A DNA stretch of 44,027 bases from Roseibacillus sp. GTDB lineage: Bacteria; Verrucomicrobiota; Verrucomicrobiia; Verrucomicrobiales; Akkermansiaceae. Numbering within the stretch: position 1 is the first letter of the stretch; each line of letters begins with the position of its first letter. The stretch covers positions 1 through 44,027 of the forward strand of contig NZAC01000048.1 of the NCBI GenBank assembly GCA_002686085.1, read 5' to 3'. The notes below the pieces were generated by a model. It was given only the letters and a program-made list of their open reading frames with translations, did not search any database and was not told the DNA's origin. Positions 16,309 through 25,217 of this stretch are shown here, piece by piece. The position numbers were made by a program, and so were the translations under genes.

Positions 16309-18627
16309 ATGAAATTACTTCTGGCCTGTGCACTGGCAGTCTTCCTAAGCCTGATTGGATCAGCTCATCCCGGAGGGCACTACGCCAAGGACCCTTTTCG
16401 TCAAATTGATGAGGTCCTTCCGGACCCTAATGAGATTCGCGCTGCAAATGGGGCTCCCGGTCCCGAATACTGGCAACAGAGAGCGGATTACAAAATTCAG
16501 GTAGTCCTCGATGATGAGAAGCAGCGGATCAGTGGTTCGGAGGTCATTACCTATACGAACAATTCGCCCCATGCTCTCACTTATCTCTGGGTCCAACTTG
16601 ATCAGAACCGCTTTGAGCAACAGGCCCTGGGGCACCAGGCCATGGAGGCTCCTGATTTCGAAGATATTGGATTCAGGACTCTTCGCAACGAGCTGTCCCG
16701 TGAGAAGTTCGAAGGGGGATACCAAATTCAGTCGGTTCATGATGAGAACCAGAAGCCTCTCCGCTATTCCATTATTGATACCATGATGAGGGTGGAGGTG
16801 TCCGTAAAGCCCGGTGCTACCACGGTTTTCGGTATCGACTGGGAGCACAATATTGTTAACGCAAAGGCGATCAGGGCAAGAGGCGGCTACGAATACTTCA
16901 AGAATGATGATAACTACATATATACGATCGCTCAGTGGTATCCCCGGATAGCGGCATTTACCGATATCAACGGCTGGCAGAATAAACAGTTTCTTGGGCG
17001 TGGGGAGTTTGCCCTCGAATTTGGAGATTACGAGGTGTCACTTACCGTCCCGGCTGATCATATCGTTGCGGCCACGGGAACACTAGCCAATGCCGGGGAA
17101 GTACTTAGCGCAGTCCAGCAGGAGCGGTTGAAGCAGGCGGAGGGCAGTGATGAGCCCACCTATGTCGTAACGCCGGCGGAGGCGAAGGAAAATGAGAAGA
17201 GTAAAGCAGAAGGGAGTAAGACGTGGGTGTTTCGGGCAGAAGATGTCCGGGATTTTGCGTGGGCTTCCTCAAGGAAGTTTGTCTGGGATGCAGCACACGT
17301 TCAGGTAGGGAGCCGGGAAGACCGGGTGTGGGCGATGTCCTTTTTTCCTAATGAAGGAGATCCGCTTTGGAGCAAATACTCCACCCATTCTGTGATCCAC
17401 GCCTTGCAGGTTTTTTCCAAACACACCTTCGATTATCCCTACCCGGTAGCGATTTCTGTCCACGGCCCGGTGTTTGGCATGGAATATCCCATGATCTGTT
17501 TTAACGGGCCCCGGCCCGAGGACGATGGAACATATTCACGCCGTACCAAGTATGCGCTGATCTCGGTTGTCATCCACGAGGTGGGGCACAACTGGTTTCC
17601 AATGATTGTCAACTCGGATGAGCGGCAGTGGACATGGATGGATGAGGGGTTAACCACTTTCTGTCAGTTCCTCGCAGAACGGGAGTGGGAAGAAAAATAT
17701 CCTTCACGGAGAGGGATGCCCCCCAGCATTGCCAGTTATATGAAACGGGATGATGAAATGCCGATCATGACAAACTCGGAATCCCTTCGTTACTTTGGCA
17801 GTAATGCTTATGCGAAGCCAGCAGTAGCCCTGAATATTCTACGGGAGTCAGTGCTTGGGCGGGAAAATTTTGACTATGCGTTCAAGGAGTATGCGAACAG
17901 GTGGAAGTTCAAACGCCCGACTCCTGCCGACTTCTTCCGAACGATGGAGGATGCCTCGGGGGTCGATCTTGATTGGTTCTGGACGGGGTGGTTCTACACC
18001 ACGGAGCATGTTGATGTCGGTATCAGGGGGGTAAAACTCTACCAGATAGACACCCAAGATCCGGACGTGGAAAAGCCTCGAGAGAGGGCGAAGAGAGAAG
18101 AGGAAGATGCGAAGTTGCTGACGAATCAGCGCAACAGAGGAATAAAAAGGTATACCGACCAGTATCCTGATCTCTTGGATTTCTATAACGCGAACGGTGA
18201 ATACGATATCACGAAGACAGATCGGGATGACTTCCAGGAGTTTCTCAAGAAGCTGGAGGATCACGAAAGAGAGATTCTGGAGAGTAACCGCTACTTTTAT
18301 CAGATTGAGCTCACCAATGAAGGCGGCCTCGTCATGCCTGTGGTGCTAAGAGTGGTCTATGACGACGGGGAAGTAAAAGTAATGCGCCTACCGGCTGAGT
18401 TATGGAAGAGAGACTCACGGAGGACGTCCAAGCTTCTTGTTTCGACGAAGAAAGTGGTCAGTATCGAGTTGGATCCAAATCTTGAAATTGCTGACGCTGA
18501 TCGATCGAACAATGAATGGCCAGCGCGCCCTGAGGAGCTCCGGTTTACTTTGGAGAAGGATGAGAAGAAAAACCTCATGCAGCGATTGAAAGAGGAGAGA
18601 GAGAAGGGTGATAAAGAAAAGAAATAG
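16309..18627 (+). CDS. Exported M1-family zinc metallopeptidase
   Basis: A protein of about 772 aa. ATG 16309 gives a clean signal peptide (MKLLLACALAVFLSLIGSAHP); ATG 16285, eight codons upstream, is the alternative. After an N-terminal beta domain (DYKIQVVLDDEKQRISGSEVITYTN), the gluzincin zinc site is HEVGH at 423-427 with the third ligand E446, spaced HExxH-x18-E as expected (IHEVGHNWFPMIVNSDERQW, WMDEGLTTF). VFGMEYPMICFNG upstream stands where M1 enzymes have the exopeptidase GxMEN loop; here it reads GMEYP, so classical aminopeptidase specificity is doubtful. The C-terminal 170 residues are highly charged and end in a Lys/Glu tail (LMQRLKEEREKGDKEKK). It is likely periplasmic or surface-bound. 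Confidence 0.9.
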   Translation: MKLLLACALAVFLSLIGSAHPGGHYAKDPFRQIDEVLPDPNEIRAANGAPGPEYWQQRADYKIQVVLDDEKQRISGSEVITYTNNSPHALTYLWVQLDQNRFEQQALGHQAMEAPDFEDIGFRTLRNELSREKFEGGYQIQSVHDENQKPLRYSIIDTMMRVEVSVKPGATTVFGIDWEHNIVNAKAIRARGGYEYFKNDDNYIYTIAQWYPRIAAFTDINGWQNKQFLGRGEFALEFGDYEVSLTVPADHIVAATGTLANAGEVLSAVQQERLKQAEGSDEPTYVVTPAEAKENEKSKAEGSKTWVFRAEDVRDFAWASSRKFVWDAAHVQVGSREDRVWAMSFFPNEGDPLWSKYSTHSVIHALQVFSKHTFDYPYPVAISVHGPVFGMEYPMICFNGPRPEDDGTYSRRTKYALISVVIHEVGHNWFPMIVNSDERQWTWMDEGLTTFCQFLAEREWEEKYPSRRGMPPSIASYMKRDDEMPIMTNSESLRYFGSNAYAKPAVALNILRESVLGRENFDYAFKEYANRWKFKRPTPADFFRTMEDASGVDLDWFWTGWFYTTEHVDVGIRGVKLYQIDTQDPDVEKPRERAKREEEDAKLLTNQRNRGIKRYTDQYPDLLDFYNANGEYDITKTDRDDFQEFLKKLEDHEREILESNRYFYQIELTNEGGLVMPVVLRVVYDDGEVKVMRLPAELWKRDSRRTSKLLVSTKKVVSIELDPNLEIADADRSNNEWPARPEELRFTLEKDEKKNLMQRLKEEREKGDKEKK

Positions 18628-18709
18628 TCAGACTGCCCCGACTCTTTCTTCAAGACCGGTTTGAGAGCTTGAACCTTGAAAAGCTCAATCCTTACATCAT
18701 CCTCCATGG

Positions 18710-19129
18710 GTGATTGCGGAGACAGGTATATTCGAGGTGGTTACCCGGGGGAAGGGAACCTATGAAATTACTGATGAAGTGGCAGAGGTTGTGCGTCGTT
18801 CAGGCATTTCAGAGGGTAATGTGACGGTCTTTGTCAGACATACCAGTGCCAGCTTGGTGATCATGGAGAATGCGGATCCTAGTGCGAGGAGGGACCTCGA
18901 GGAATTCTTTGAGCGGTTGGTGCCGGAGGATTCAGATTACTTTGTTCATACCATTGAGGGCCCCGATGACATGCCCTCACACATCAGAATGGCCCTGACG
19001 AGGACAAGCGAAGTGATCCCGGTAACGCGGGGTCGTATGGCGCTAGGCACTTGGCAGGGCGTGTTCCTTTTTGAGCACAGAAGGGCGAGCCATAAGAGGG
19101 AAATTGTAGTCAGTGTCGTTGGCGCCTAG
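18710..19129 (+). CDS. yjbQ: YjbQ/UPF0047 family protein
   Basis: A 139-aa protein starting at GTG 18710; no better start is in frame and no Shine-Dalgarno is evident. Diagnostic segments of the small beta-rich YjbQ family are present in order: VTVFVRHTSASLVIMENADP, DMPSHIRMALTRTSEVIPV and LGTWQGVFLFEHRR. E. coli YjbQ has weak thiamine-phosphate-synthase activity in vitro, and the true role is unresolved. The 3' end overlaps the longest possible form of nadC, and yjbQ, nadC, birA and valS run in the same direction with short gaps, suggesting a shared transcript. A 6-bp inverted repeat (18665-18670 with 18681-18686) lies just upstream without a U-tract. Confidence 0.92.
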   Translation: MIAETGIFEVVTRGKGTYEITDEVAEVVRRSGISEGNVTVFVRHTSASLVIMENADPSARRDLEEFFERLVPEDSDYFVHTIEGPDDMPSHIRMALTRTSEVIPVTRGRMALGTWQGVFLFEHRRASHKREIVVSVVGA

Positions 19130-19238
19130 GCGAGGGTTTCAATATGAGAGTAAAATTAGTTTTGGCGCCGGGCTCAGAAGAGCTGGGGGTTCAACTTTGC
19201 TAGTTGCACGGGCTGTCAGCAACCCACTAGGCTCTGGC

Positions 19239-20099
19239 GTGGACGAAAAGGTGTCACAATTGATCGAGCTGGCCCTGAGTGAGGACATAGGGTCAGGAGA
19301 TGTGACCTCTCAATATTTTGTTTCAGAACAGCGCGAGGGACAGGCCTTTCTTGTGGCAAGATCAGAAGGAGTAGTGGCAGGTGTGGAAATCGGGGCAGAA
19401 GTTTTCCGAAGAGTCGACCCTGCTTGTGAGGTCACAGTGATGCTGCAGGATGGATCGAGTGTTTTCCCTGGCGTCCAGATTCTTGAAGTTTCAGGAAAGG
19501 CCCAGTCGTTGCTGACTGCGGAGCGGACTGCTATCAATTTTGTGCAACGGCTTTCCGGGGTGGCAACGAGGACCTCGAAATTCGTCAAGGCCGTAGAGGG
19601 AACGGGGGTCACTATCATGGACACCCGTAAGACAACACCGGGATGGAGACTTCTTGAAAAAAATGCAGTAGTTTCAGGGGGTGGATACAACCATCGAATG
19701 GGTTTGTATGACCGCGCAATGGTGAAGGATAATCACCTTCTTGTGGATGGCACCTCGGTAGACCTGAAAAATTCCATTCAGTCCATGAAGAAAGATCATC
19801 CCGAGATAGCGGTAGAACTCGAGGCCGATACGCTCGAGCAGGTAGAGGCTTTTCTTGGTATGAATGAAGTTGATTATCTGCTCCTCGACAATATGGATAA
19901 TTTTACCATCAAAAAGGCGGTTTCGATGCGGGGTGATCGGAAACGGCCTGTTCTGGAGGCCAGTGGAGGGGTGAGCCTTGAAACGGTGAGAGGAATTGCT
20001 GAAACAGGTGTCGATTGTATTTCAGTCGGAGAGCTTACGCACTCGGCTGTAGCCCTGGACCTTGCGCTGGATTTTGTTCCTCTTCCGGAGAGAGGTTGA
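19239..20099 (+). CDS. nadC: Nicotinate-nucleotide pyrophosphorylase (carboxylating)
   Basis: Quinolinate phosphoribosyltransferase, converting quinolinate and PRPP to nicotinate mononucleotide in de novo NAD synthesis. Starting at GTG 19239 gives 286 aa and the usual N-terminus (DEKVSQLIELALSEDIGSGD); the frame is open back to GTG 19113, inside yjbQ, but those 42 residues do not look like NadC. Key segments are TAERTAINFVQRLSG, MDTRKTTPGWRLLEKNAV, GGGYNHRMGLYDRAMVKDNH, VELEADTLEQ, YLLLDNM, LEASGGVSLETV and GVDCISVGELTHSA, which hold the expected PRPP- and quinolinate-binding Arg, Lys and His residues. No nadA or nadB is in the window. The start is uncertain; the identity is not. Confidence 0.95.
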   Translation: MDEKVSQLIELALSEDIGSGDVTSQYFVSEQREGQAFLVARSEGVVAGVEIGAEVFRRVDPACEVTVMLQDGSSVFPGVQILEVSGKAQSLLTAERTAINFVQRLSGVATRTSKFVKAVEGTGVTIMDTRKTTPGWRLLEKNAVVSGGGYNHRMGLYDRAMVKDNHLLVDGTSVDLKNSIQSMKKDHPEIAVELEADTLEQVEAFLGMNEVDYLLLDNMDNFTIKKAVSMRGDRKRPVLEASGGVSLETVRGIAETGVDCISVGELTHSAVALDLALDFVPLPERG

Positions 20100-20118
20100 G
20101 GAGTCGTGAATCCACGTT

Positions 20119-20853
20119 ATGACCTCAGAGCGAAAATTTGCAGGACTGGGTAGCCGCATTGAGTGGCATGAAAACCTTGGCTCAACCAATGATAGGGCCT
20201 TGGAAATTGTCCTCGAGCATGGAAGAGAAGCCGAGGGCTGGATTGTCGGGGCAGAGGCCCAAACGGCAGGGCGAGGGCGGAAGGGGGCGCAATGGTTATG
20301 TGAGCCGGGCAGAGGTCTGGCTTTTTCTCTGGTCCTGTGCCCTCGCTGGGAGCGGAGATACTGGGGTTGGCTCAGTCTGGGCGCGGCCCTTTCAGTGTGT
20401 ACCGGAGGGCCGGAGCCTCTGGGGTTGGCGCCGTTGATCAAATGGCCAAATGATGTGCTCGTTGAGGGTCGGAAGGTGTGCGGAATTCTCATCGAAACCC
20501 GGGGGCCCTGTGCGGTAGTTGGTATTGGGCTCAATGTGAATGAGAGTGCGTTTCCCCCGGAGCTTGGGGCCATTTCGCTTTTTCAGCTGCTTGGGCGGGA
20601 GGTGGACCGGGAACAACTGGTAGGGGAGATACGGGAGAAAATGACAGAACTGCTCGAATTGGATCCCCAGGTGATTGCTGAGAGGGTATGGGAACGGTTG
20701 GCATGGAGAGATAAAGTTGTGGTGACGGCCTCGGGCAGAAAGGGCCGAATCCGGGGATTTGGTGAGAATGGAGAGCTGAAAGTTGAAACCCCCAGCGAGT
20801 TGCTCACTTTATGTGATCCGGAGGGTGTTCGGCTTGCAGAGAGGCTGGATTAG
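20119..20853 (+). CDS. birA: Biotin--[acetyl-CoA-carboxylase] ligase (monofunctional)
   Basis: A 244-aa protein from ATG 20119, 19 nt after nadC. It attaches biotin to the carboxyl carrier protein of acetyl-CoA carboxylase. Visible motifs are STNDRA, the biotinyl-AMP loop GRGRKG (51-56) followed by AQW, KWPNDV (108-113) with the catalytic lysine, KVCGILIE and GIGLNVN. The C-terminal SH3-like domain (DKVVVTASGRKGRIRGFGENGELKVE) is present. There is no N-terminal helix-turn-helix, so unlike E. coli BirA it should not act as a repressor. It lies in the run of same-strand genes from yjbQ to valS. Confidence 0.95.
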   Translation: MTSERKFAGLGSRIEWHENLGSTNDRALEIVLEHGREAEGWIVGAEAQTAGRGRKGAQWLCEPGRGLAFSLVLCPRWERRYWGWLSLGAALSVCTGGPEPLGLAPLIKWPNDVLVEGRKVCGILIETRGPCAVVGIGLNVNESAFPPELGAISLFQLLGREVDREQLVGEIREKMTELLELDPQVIAERVWERLAWRDKVVVTASGRKGRIRGFGENGELKVETPSELLTLCDPEGVRLAERLD

Positions 20854-20991
20854 CCCTTCGATTCCTGCTCGTCCGAGAACGGTTAGCGCGGTGGGGTATC
20901 ACTCGATCAATGGCTTATCGTGGGGCGGACAGTCTTTTGAGAGTCCGAATGTCTTGAAATCAGGATGCTCGTGGGTTTCCCTCCGCCGGCA

Positions 20992-23658
20992 ATGGCAGAG
21001 CTCAGCAAGGCATACGAACCTCGCGAGGTAGAGGAGAAATGGCACCGGAAGTGGCTGGAGTCGGATGGATTCCGTGCGGACGAAACCTCGGAGAAACCCG
21101 CTTACTCCATAGTCATTCCGCCTCCGAACGTTACTGGAATTCTTCATATGGGGCACGTCCTGAACAATACCCTGCAGGATATCCTGTGTCGCAGGGCCCG
21201 TCAGGAAGGTAAGGAGGTGCTTTGGTTGCCGGGCACAGACCATGCGGGGATCGCCACCCAGACAAAGGTTGAGCAAAAGCTCAGGGCCGAGGGTCAGACT
21301 AAGCATGATGTTGGGCGGGAAAAGTTTCTTGAGATGGTATGGGAGTGGAAGGAACACCACGGAGGGATCATCATCGAGCAGTTGAAGCGCCTTGGATGCT
21401 CGTGTGACTGGAGCCGCGAGCGCTTTACGATGGATGAGGACTATTCCCGTGAGGTTCAGCAGGTCTTTGTTCACTTGTTCCAAAAAGGGCTGATTTACCG
21501 TGGCAAGAGAATGGTCAATTGGTGTCCAGTCTCGCTGACCGCCCTTTCAGATGAAGAGGTGGAAATGAGGCCGCAGAGCTCGAAGCTCTACTACATGAGG
21601 TATGAGTTAGTTGATGATCCCGGAAGCCACCTCCAGATTGCTACCACTCGTCCTGAGACACTGATGGGAGATACGGGTGTTGCGGTTAACCCAAAAGACC
21701 CTCGGTATGGTCACCTTGTAGGTCAGAGAGTGCGAAGGCCTTTCCCCGCAGCGGAAATTCCAATAGTGGCCGATGAACACATCGATATTGAGTTTGGGAC
21801 GGGAGTTCTGAAGGTGACACCGGCTCATGATAAGGCGGACTTTGAAATCGGATTGCGTCACAATCTTGAGATTATTGATGTGCTCAATCCGGACGGCACC
21901 ATCAATTGTCCCGAGTGCTCTGATCTCCATGGGCGAGATCGTTTCGAGGTGAGAGAGCTCGTAGCTTCCAAACTAGAGGGCCTTGGCCTTCTGGAGAAGG
22001 TCGAGGACTACGAGAATAATGTCGGATTTTCTCAACGTGCAGGTGTGCCAATAGAGCCTCGTATTTCGATGCAATGGTTCCTGAAGTATCCAGAGGTTGA
22101 GCGAGCGACGAGGGTTGTAGCAGAGGGCGCAATCGTGTTTCGTCCCGACCGCTGGAAAAAGACCTACCTTCACTGGCTGGAGAACATTCAAGATTGGTGC
22201 ATTAGTCGTCAGCTATGGTGGGGTCATCGTGTCCCGGTGTGGTATCGGAGAGACAAGGTCGACTCGCTACAGGAGGCAGAAAGTCTGGATCTGTCCCACC
22301 TCGAAAATGGCGATATTCATGTGGGGGTAGATCCCCCAGATGAGAGTGATGTGGAATGGGTGCAGGACCCAGACGTAATGGATACGTGGTTCAGCTCATG
22401 GCTGTGGCCGTATGCAACAATGGACGAGCCCACGCAGACTAAGTTTTACCCGACCACAGATCTTTGCACAGGTCCTGATATTATCTTTTTCTGGGTTGCC
22501 CGTATGATTATGGCGGGGTTGGAGTTCAAAGATGAAATCCCATTCAGCAACGTATACTTTAATAGTATTGTACGGGATATCGATGGGAGAAAGATGTCGA
22601 AAACCCTTGGGAACTCGCCGGATCCTCTCGACTTAATGTCGGATTATGGAGCTGACGCTTTGCGTTACGGCCTGATGCGTATTGCTCCGACAGGCTTAGA
22701 CGTGAAGTATGACGAAAAGCAGATCGAGGAGGGGCGCAATTTTGCTAACAAGCTTTGGAATGCATGCCGCTACCGGCAGATGCAGGGGCCTGTAACAGGT
22801 GTGTCTACCAGGCCTAATATCTATGCGATTGCTATTCTCACGAAATTAGAAGCGCTTGAAGAAGGTGTGCGGCGCGCTTTGGAGAGCTATGCTTTTAATG
22901 ATGCTGCGCAGCAATTATACCAGTTCTTTTGGTCGGAGTTCTGCGATTGGTATCTCGAATCGGTTAAAGGGGACTTTGCCGAAGAAGCTGACCCGAAACG
23001 CAAGGCTTCGACTCTTGAGGTGATCGATATTGTTCTCGATCGCTACCTCCAGTTGATACATCCGTATATGCCTCATCTCACCGAGGAGCTGTGGGAGCAG
23101 CTTGGGTTTGCAGGAGGCTCTCTTCTCATGAAGCAGGAGCTTCCAAAAAACTCTCCAGTGCAAAAGTTCGGATTATCCGAGGAGGAGTGTCAAGCGGCTG
23201 AGGAAAAGGTTGGAGAGGTCTATGAGTCAGTATCGCGAATCAGAAACCTGAAAGCGGAATACAATCTCGCGGCGAACCGGAACGTTGGTCTGATCATCAA
23301 GGCGGGCAGTGGTTGGGCGGAAGGGGAAGGGGCCACTCTGGCTCTTCTTTGCGGCGCACGGGAGGTGGAATTTTCCGAGAATTTCGAGGCACCAAAGGGA
23401 ACTCCAGTTGTAGTAACAGCAATCGGGGAAGTGTATCTTCCCTTGGAGGGGCTGATTGATCTCGATGCTGAGAGGAAAAGAATTGGAGCGGAAATCGCCA
23501 AGGTTAAAAAAGAGCTCACGCGAAGCGAGGGAATGCTGGGAAATCCAAAGTTTGTAGAGAATGCAAAGCCGGAAATCGTGAAGAAGGAGCAGGGTCGCTT
23601 GGAGCAGTGGCGAGAGAAAATGACCCAGTTAGAAGAGCTTCTGAAAGCGCTGTCCTAG
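20992..23658 (+). CDS. valS: Valyl-tRNA synthetase
   Basis: A class I aminoacyl-tRNA synthetase of 888 aa from ATG 20992 (MAELSKAYEPREVEEKW); ATG 20965 would add nine residues. The HIGH motif is HMGH at 52-55 (NVTGILHMGHVLNNTLQDI), and the KMSKS motif is KMSKT at 534-538 (GRKMSKTLGNSPDP). The editing domain is intact (TTRPETLMGDTGVAVNP, DFEIG). WLPGTDHAGIATQ and DWCISRQLWWGHRVPVWY are typical of ValS. The anticodon-binding helical domain and the C-terminal coiled coil (residues about 820-888) are present. Length is normal, and no frameshift or truncation is seen. Confidence 0.97.
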   Translation: MAELSKAYEPREVEEKWHRKWLESDGFRADETSEKPAYSIVIPPPNVTGILHMGHVLNNTLQDILCRRARQEGKEVLWLPGTDHAGIATQTKVEQKLRAEGQTKHDVGREKFLEMVWEWKEHHGGIIIEQLKRLGCSCDWSRERFTMDEDYSREVQQVFVHLFQKGLIYRGKRMVNWCPVSLTALSDEEVEMRPQSSKLYYMRYELVDDPGSHLQIATTRPETLMGDTGVAVNPKDPRYGHLVGQRVRRPFPAAEIPIVADEHIDIEFGTGVLKVTPAHDKADFEIGLRHNLEIIDVLNPDGTINCPECSDLHGRDRFEVRELVASKLEGLGLLEKVEDYENNVGFSQRAGVPIEPRISMQWFLKYPEVERATRVVAEGAIVFRPDRWKKTYLHWLENIQDWCISRQLWWGHRVPVWYRRDKVDSLQEAESLDLSHLENGDIHVGVDPPDESDVEWVQDPDVMDTWFSSWLWPYATMDEPTQTKFYPTTDLCTGPDIIFFWVARMIMAGLEFKDEIPFSNVYFNSIVRDIDGRKMSKTLGNSPDPLDLMSDYGADALRYGLMRIAPTGLDVKYDEKQIEEGRNFANKLWNACRYRQMQGPVTGVSTRPNIYAIAILTKLEALEEGVRRALESYAFNDAAQQLYQFFWSEFCDWYLESVKGDFAEEADPKRKASTLEVIDIVLDRYLQLIHPYMPHLTEELWEQLGFAGGSLLMKQELPKNSPVQKFGLSEEECQAAEEKVGEVYESVSRIRNLKAEYNLAANRNVGLIIKAGSGWAEGEGATLALLCGAREVEFSENFEAPKGTPVVVTAIGEVYLPLEGLIDLDAERKRIGAEIAKVKKELTRSEGMLGNPKFVENAKPEIVKKEQGRLEQWREKMTQLEELLKALS

Positions 23659-23704
23659 CGGGGCGAGCTCTCGTTGCTACAGAATCTTCAATAGAACGAT
23701 CAGA

Positions 23705-24583
23705 ATGAGAGATATTGCGGAACTTCCGGGCCTTCAGAAAGAAGGGGTAGTGCTTCTCTGCGGGGCCGGGATGGAGACAGTGGAAAAATTTATCGCCAGC
23801 GATGCGGTTGACATTGTCGAACGCCTTGAGGAGGTCGGTAAGAATTTCGAGGAGGGGATCAGGCCGCCTTCGCAGAGTCTTGTCGAGGCGTGGCAGATGT
23901 CGGGCCGTGAGTTGCTGGAAAAGGACGTCAGAGCATCGGGCCGAGAGGCGTCCGAGGTTTCGGCTGAGGACGTGCAGAAGGCTGGGATCCAGATCAGCTC
24001 CCTGCCTGTGGCCAGAATCTTTGAGTTAGAATCAACGGTAGAGCCAACAGCCGAACCCCAGAGGCCGAAGGAGTGGGGGCAAAAATCTGACGGGGAGTTG
24101 GGAGTGGGTGACCGCGATTACACAGTGAGACAGAAACCTCGTGAGGCCTTTCGTAGCCTGAGTGGCGCCCAAAAAGCAGAACCGAAGATCGGGCACCGGA
24201 GCCGTGGTAAGCCTCACCCTAATGCAAGGTTTGTTCGCTGGGCTGCACTTCTCACGGTGGCTACGACCTTGTTAGGGATGTTGTCATTGGTTGGTGTGAT
24301 CGTAGTTGCAGTAATGGCCTTTGGATTTGGGTTTCGACCCGCGCCAGGTATGGCTGTTGCATTACTTCTGTTTCCCGGAGCTCTCATCTTTTATCTGCTT
24401 ATGGGGATCCGGGCACGGTGCCAGTATTGTGGGGAAAGGTGTTTCGTGAGTAAGAATTGCCAGAAACATGAACGAGCCGTCCGATCGATTCTGGGGTTTG
24501 GTTTTGCGGCGGCACGAGATGTCCTTCTGTTCTCGAGCTTTCGCTGTATGTATTGTGGCTCAAAGATTCGCTTGAAGGATTGA
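23705..24583 (+). CDS. Membrane protein with N-terminal helix-hairpin-helix-like region and C-terminal zinc ribbon
   Basis: A 292-aa protein with no named family. Residues 1-45 (IAELPGLQKEGVVLLCGAGMETVEKFIASD) resemble a helix-hairpin-helix/DUF4332-like module in which consecutive hairpins precede a fixed Gly. A low-complexity charged linker fills about 100-175. Two transmembrane helices follow, at about 180-207 (FVRWAALLTVATTLLGMLSL and on) and 215-236 (MAVALLLFPGALIFYLLMG). After the second, two Cys pairs, CQYCGERC and CMYCGSK, about 40 residues apart, form a likely zinc ribbon. It lies 46 nt after valS in the same direction and converges with dtd. The function is unknown. Confidence 0.7.
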   Translation: MRDIAELPGLQKEGVVLLCGAGMETVEKFIASDAVDIVERLEEVGKNFEEGIRPPSQSLVEAWQMSGRELLEKDVRASGREASEVSAEDVQKAGIQISSLPVARIFELESTVEPTAEPQRPKEWGQKSDGELGVGDRDYTVRQKPREAFRSLSGAQKAEPKIGHRSRGKPHPNARFVRWAALLTVATTLLGMLSLVGVIVVAVMAFGFGFRPAPGMAVALLLFPGALIFYLLMGIRARCQYCGERCFVSKNCQKHERAVRSILGFGFAAARDVLLFSSFRCMYCGSKIRLKD

Positions 24584-24603
24584 GTCTTTCCTGCGGCCCC
24601 TGA

Positions 24604-25056
24604 TTACTCACGATTTCTTGAGTCGATAAGAATAGTGACAGGTCCATCGTTCACAAGAGCGACCTCCATCATTGCCCCGAAGCGCCCTTGCTTGACTTCT
24701 TGTTCGAGATAACTGGAGAGGGATATACAGAATTGCTCGTAGAGTGGCTTTGAATGTGCAGGAGGTGCTGCCCTGATAAAGGAGGGGCGGGTTCCCTTAC
24801 GGGTACTGGCATGGAGGGTGAACTGGCTGACGACAAGTGCGCGTCCCCCGGTATCGTGCAGAGAGCGGTTCATACGACCTTCCGCGTCTTCAAGGATCCG
24901 GAGGCTTGCGATCTTTTTTGTGAGCCATTCGATATCCGTCGAGTCGTCTGCTTCTTCAATGCCTAACAGGATGAGGAGCCCGGATTCGATTGATGAAATG
25001 ACCATTCCTTCGACAGCGACGGAGGCACTTGATACTCGCTGAATGACGGCACGCAT
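24604..25056 (-). CDS. dtd: D-aminoacyl-tRNA deacylase
   Basis: A 150-aa protein on the minus strand, starting at ATG 25056 ([17 protein letters not shown]); an upstream ATG would add ten residues that do not fit the family. Dtd hydrolyses D-amino acids from mischarged tRNA and also acts on glycyl-tRNA(Ala). The two active-site segments are present: SQFTLHAST (family SQFTLxA), and the cross-subunit Gly-cisPro motif in [27 protein letters not shown] and SKPLYEQF are also as expected. Length is standard. It converges with the 23705 gene and is divergent from the LysR gene. Confidence 0.96.
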   Translation of the reverse strand: MRAVIQRVSSASVAVEGMVISSIESGLLILLGIEEADDSTDIEWLTKKIASLRILEDAEGRMNRSLHDTGGRALVVSQFTLHASTRKGTRPSFIRAAPPAHSKPLYEQFCISLSSYLEQEVKQGRFGAMMEVALVNDGPVTILIDSRNRE

Positions 25057-25171
25057 GTCCTGACTGTGATTCCCCTGACTAATCATTCAAGCAATCTGCG
25101 ATGTTGGGATACCCTCTGAGAGCCAATCGGAGAACCCACGCGGAACACCTTTTTTCTCGATAAATATAAAT

Positions 25172-25187
25172 AAATCATCGATTATTT
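25172..25187. promoter_or_regulatory. AT-rich near-palindrome, candidate operator
   Basis: AAATCATCGATTATTT pairs with its own reverse complement at 14 of 16 positions. It lies 30 nt upstream of the LysR gene start, in the divergent region with dtd, inside an AT-rich stretch (25157-25194) that stands out from the surrounding GC-rich sequence. LysR regulators usually bind near their own promoter, so autoregulation is a reasonable guess. No matching second site was found by eye. Confidence 0.35.
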
Positions 25188-25217
25188 TGATAATGGCGAC
25201 CGCCTTTGACGTCTTGA

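Noticed and set aside
18660-18690. Rho-independent terminator after the M1 peptidase gene
   Set aside because: A 6-bp stem with a 10-nt loop but no following T-run; too weak to call.
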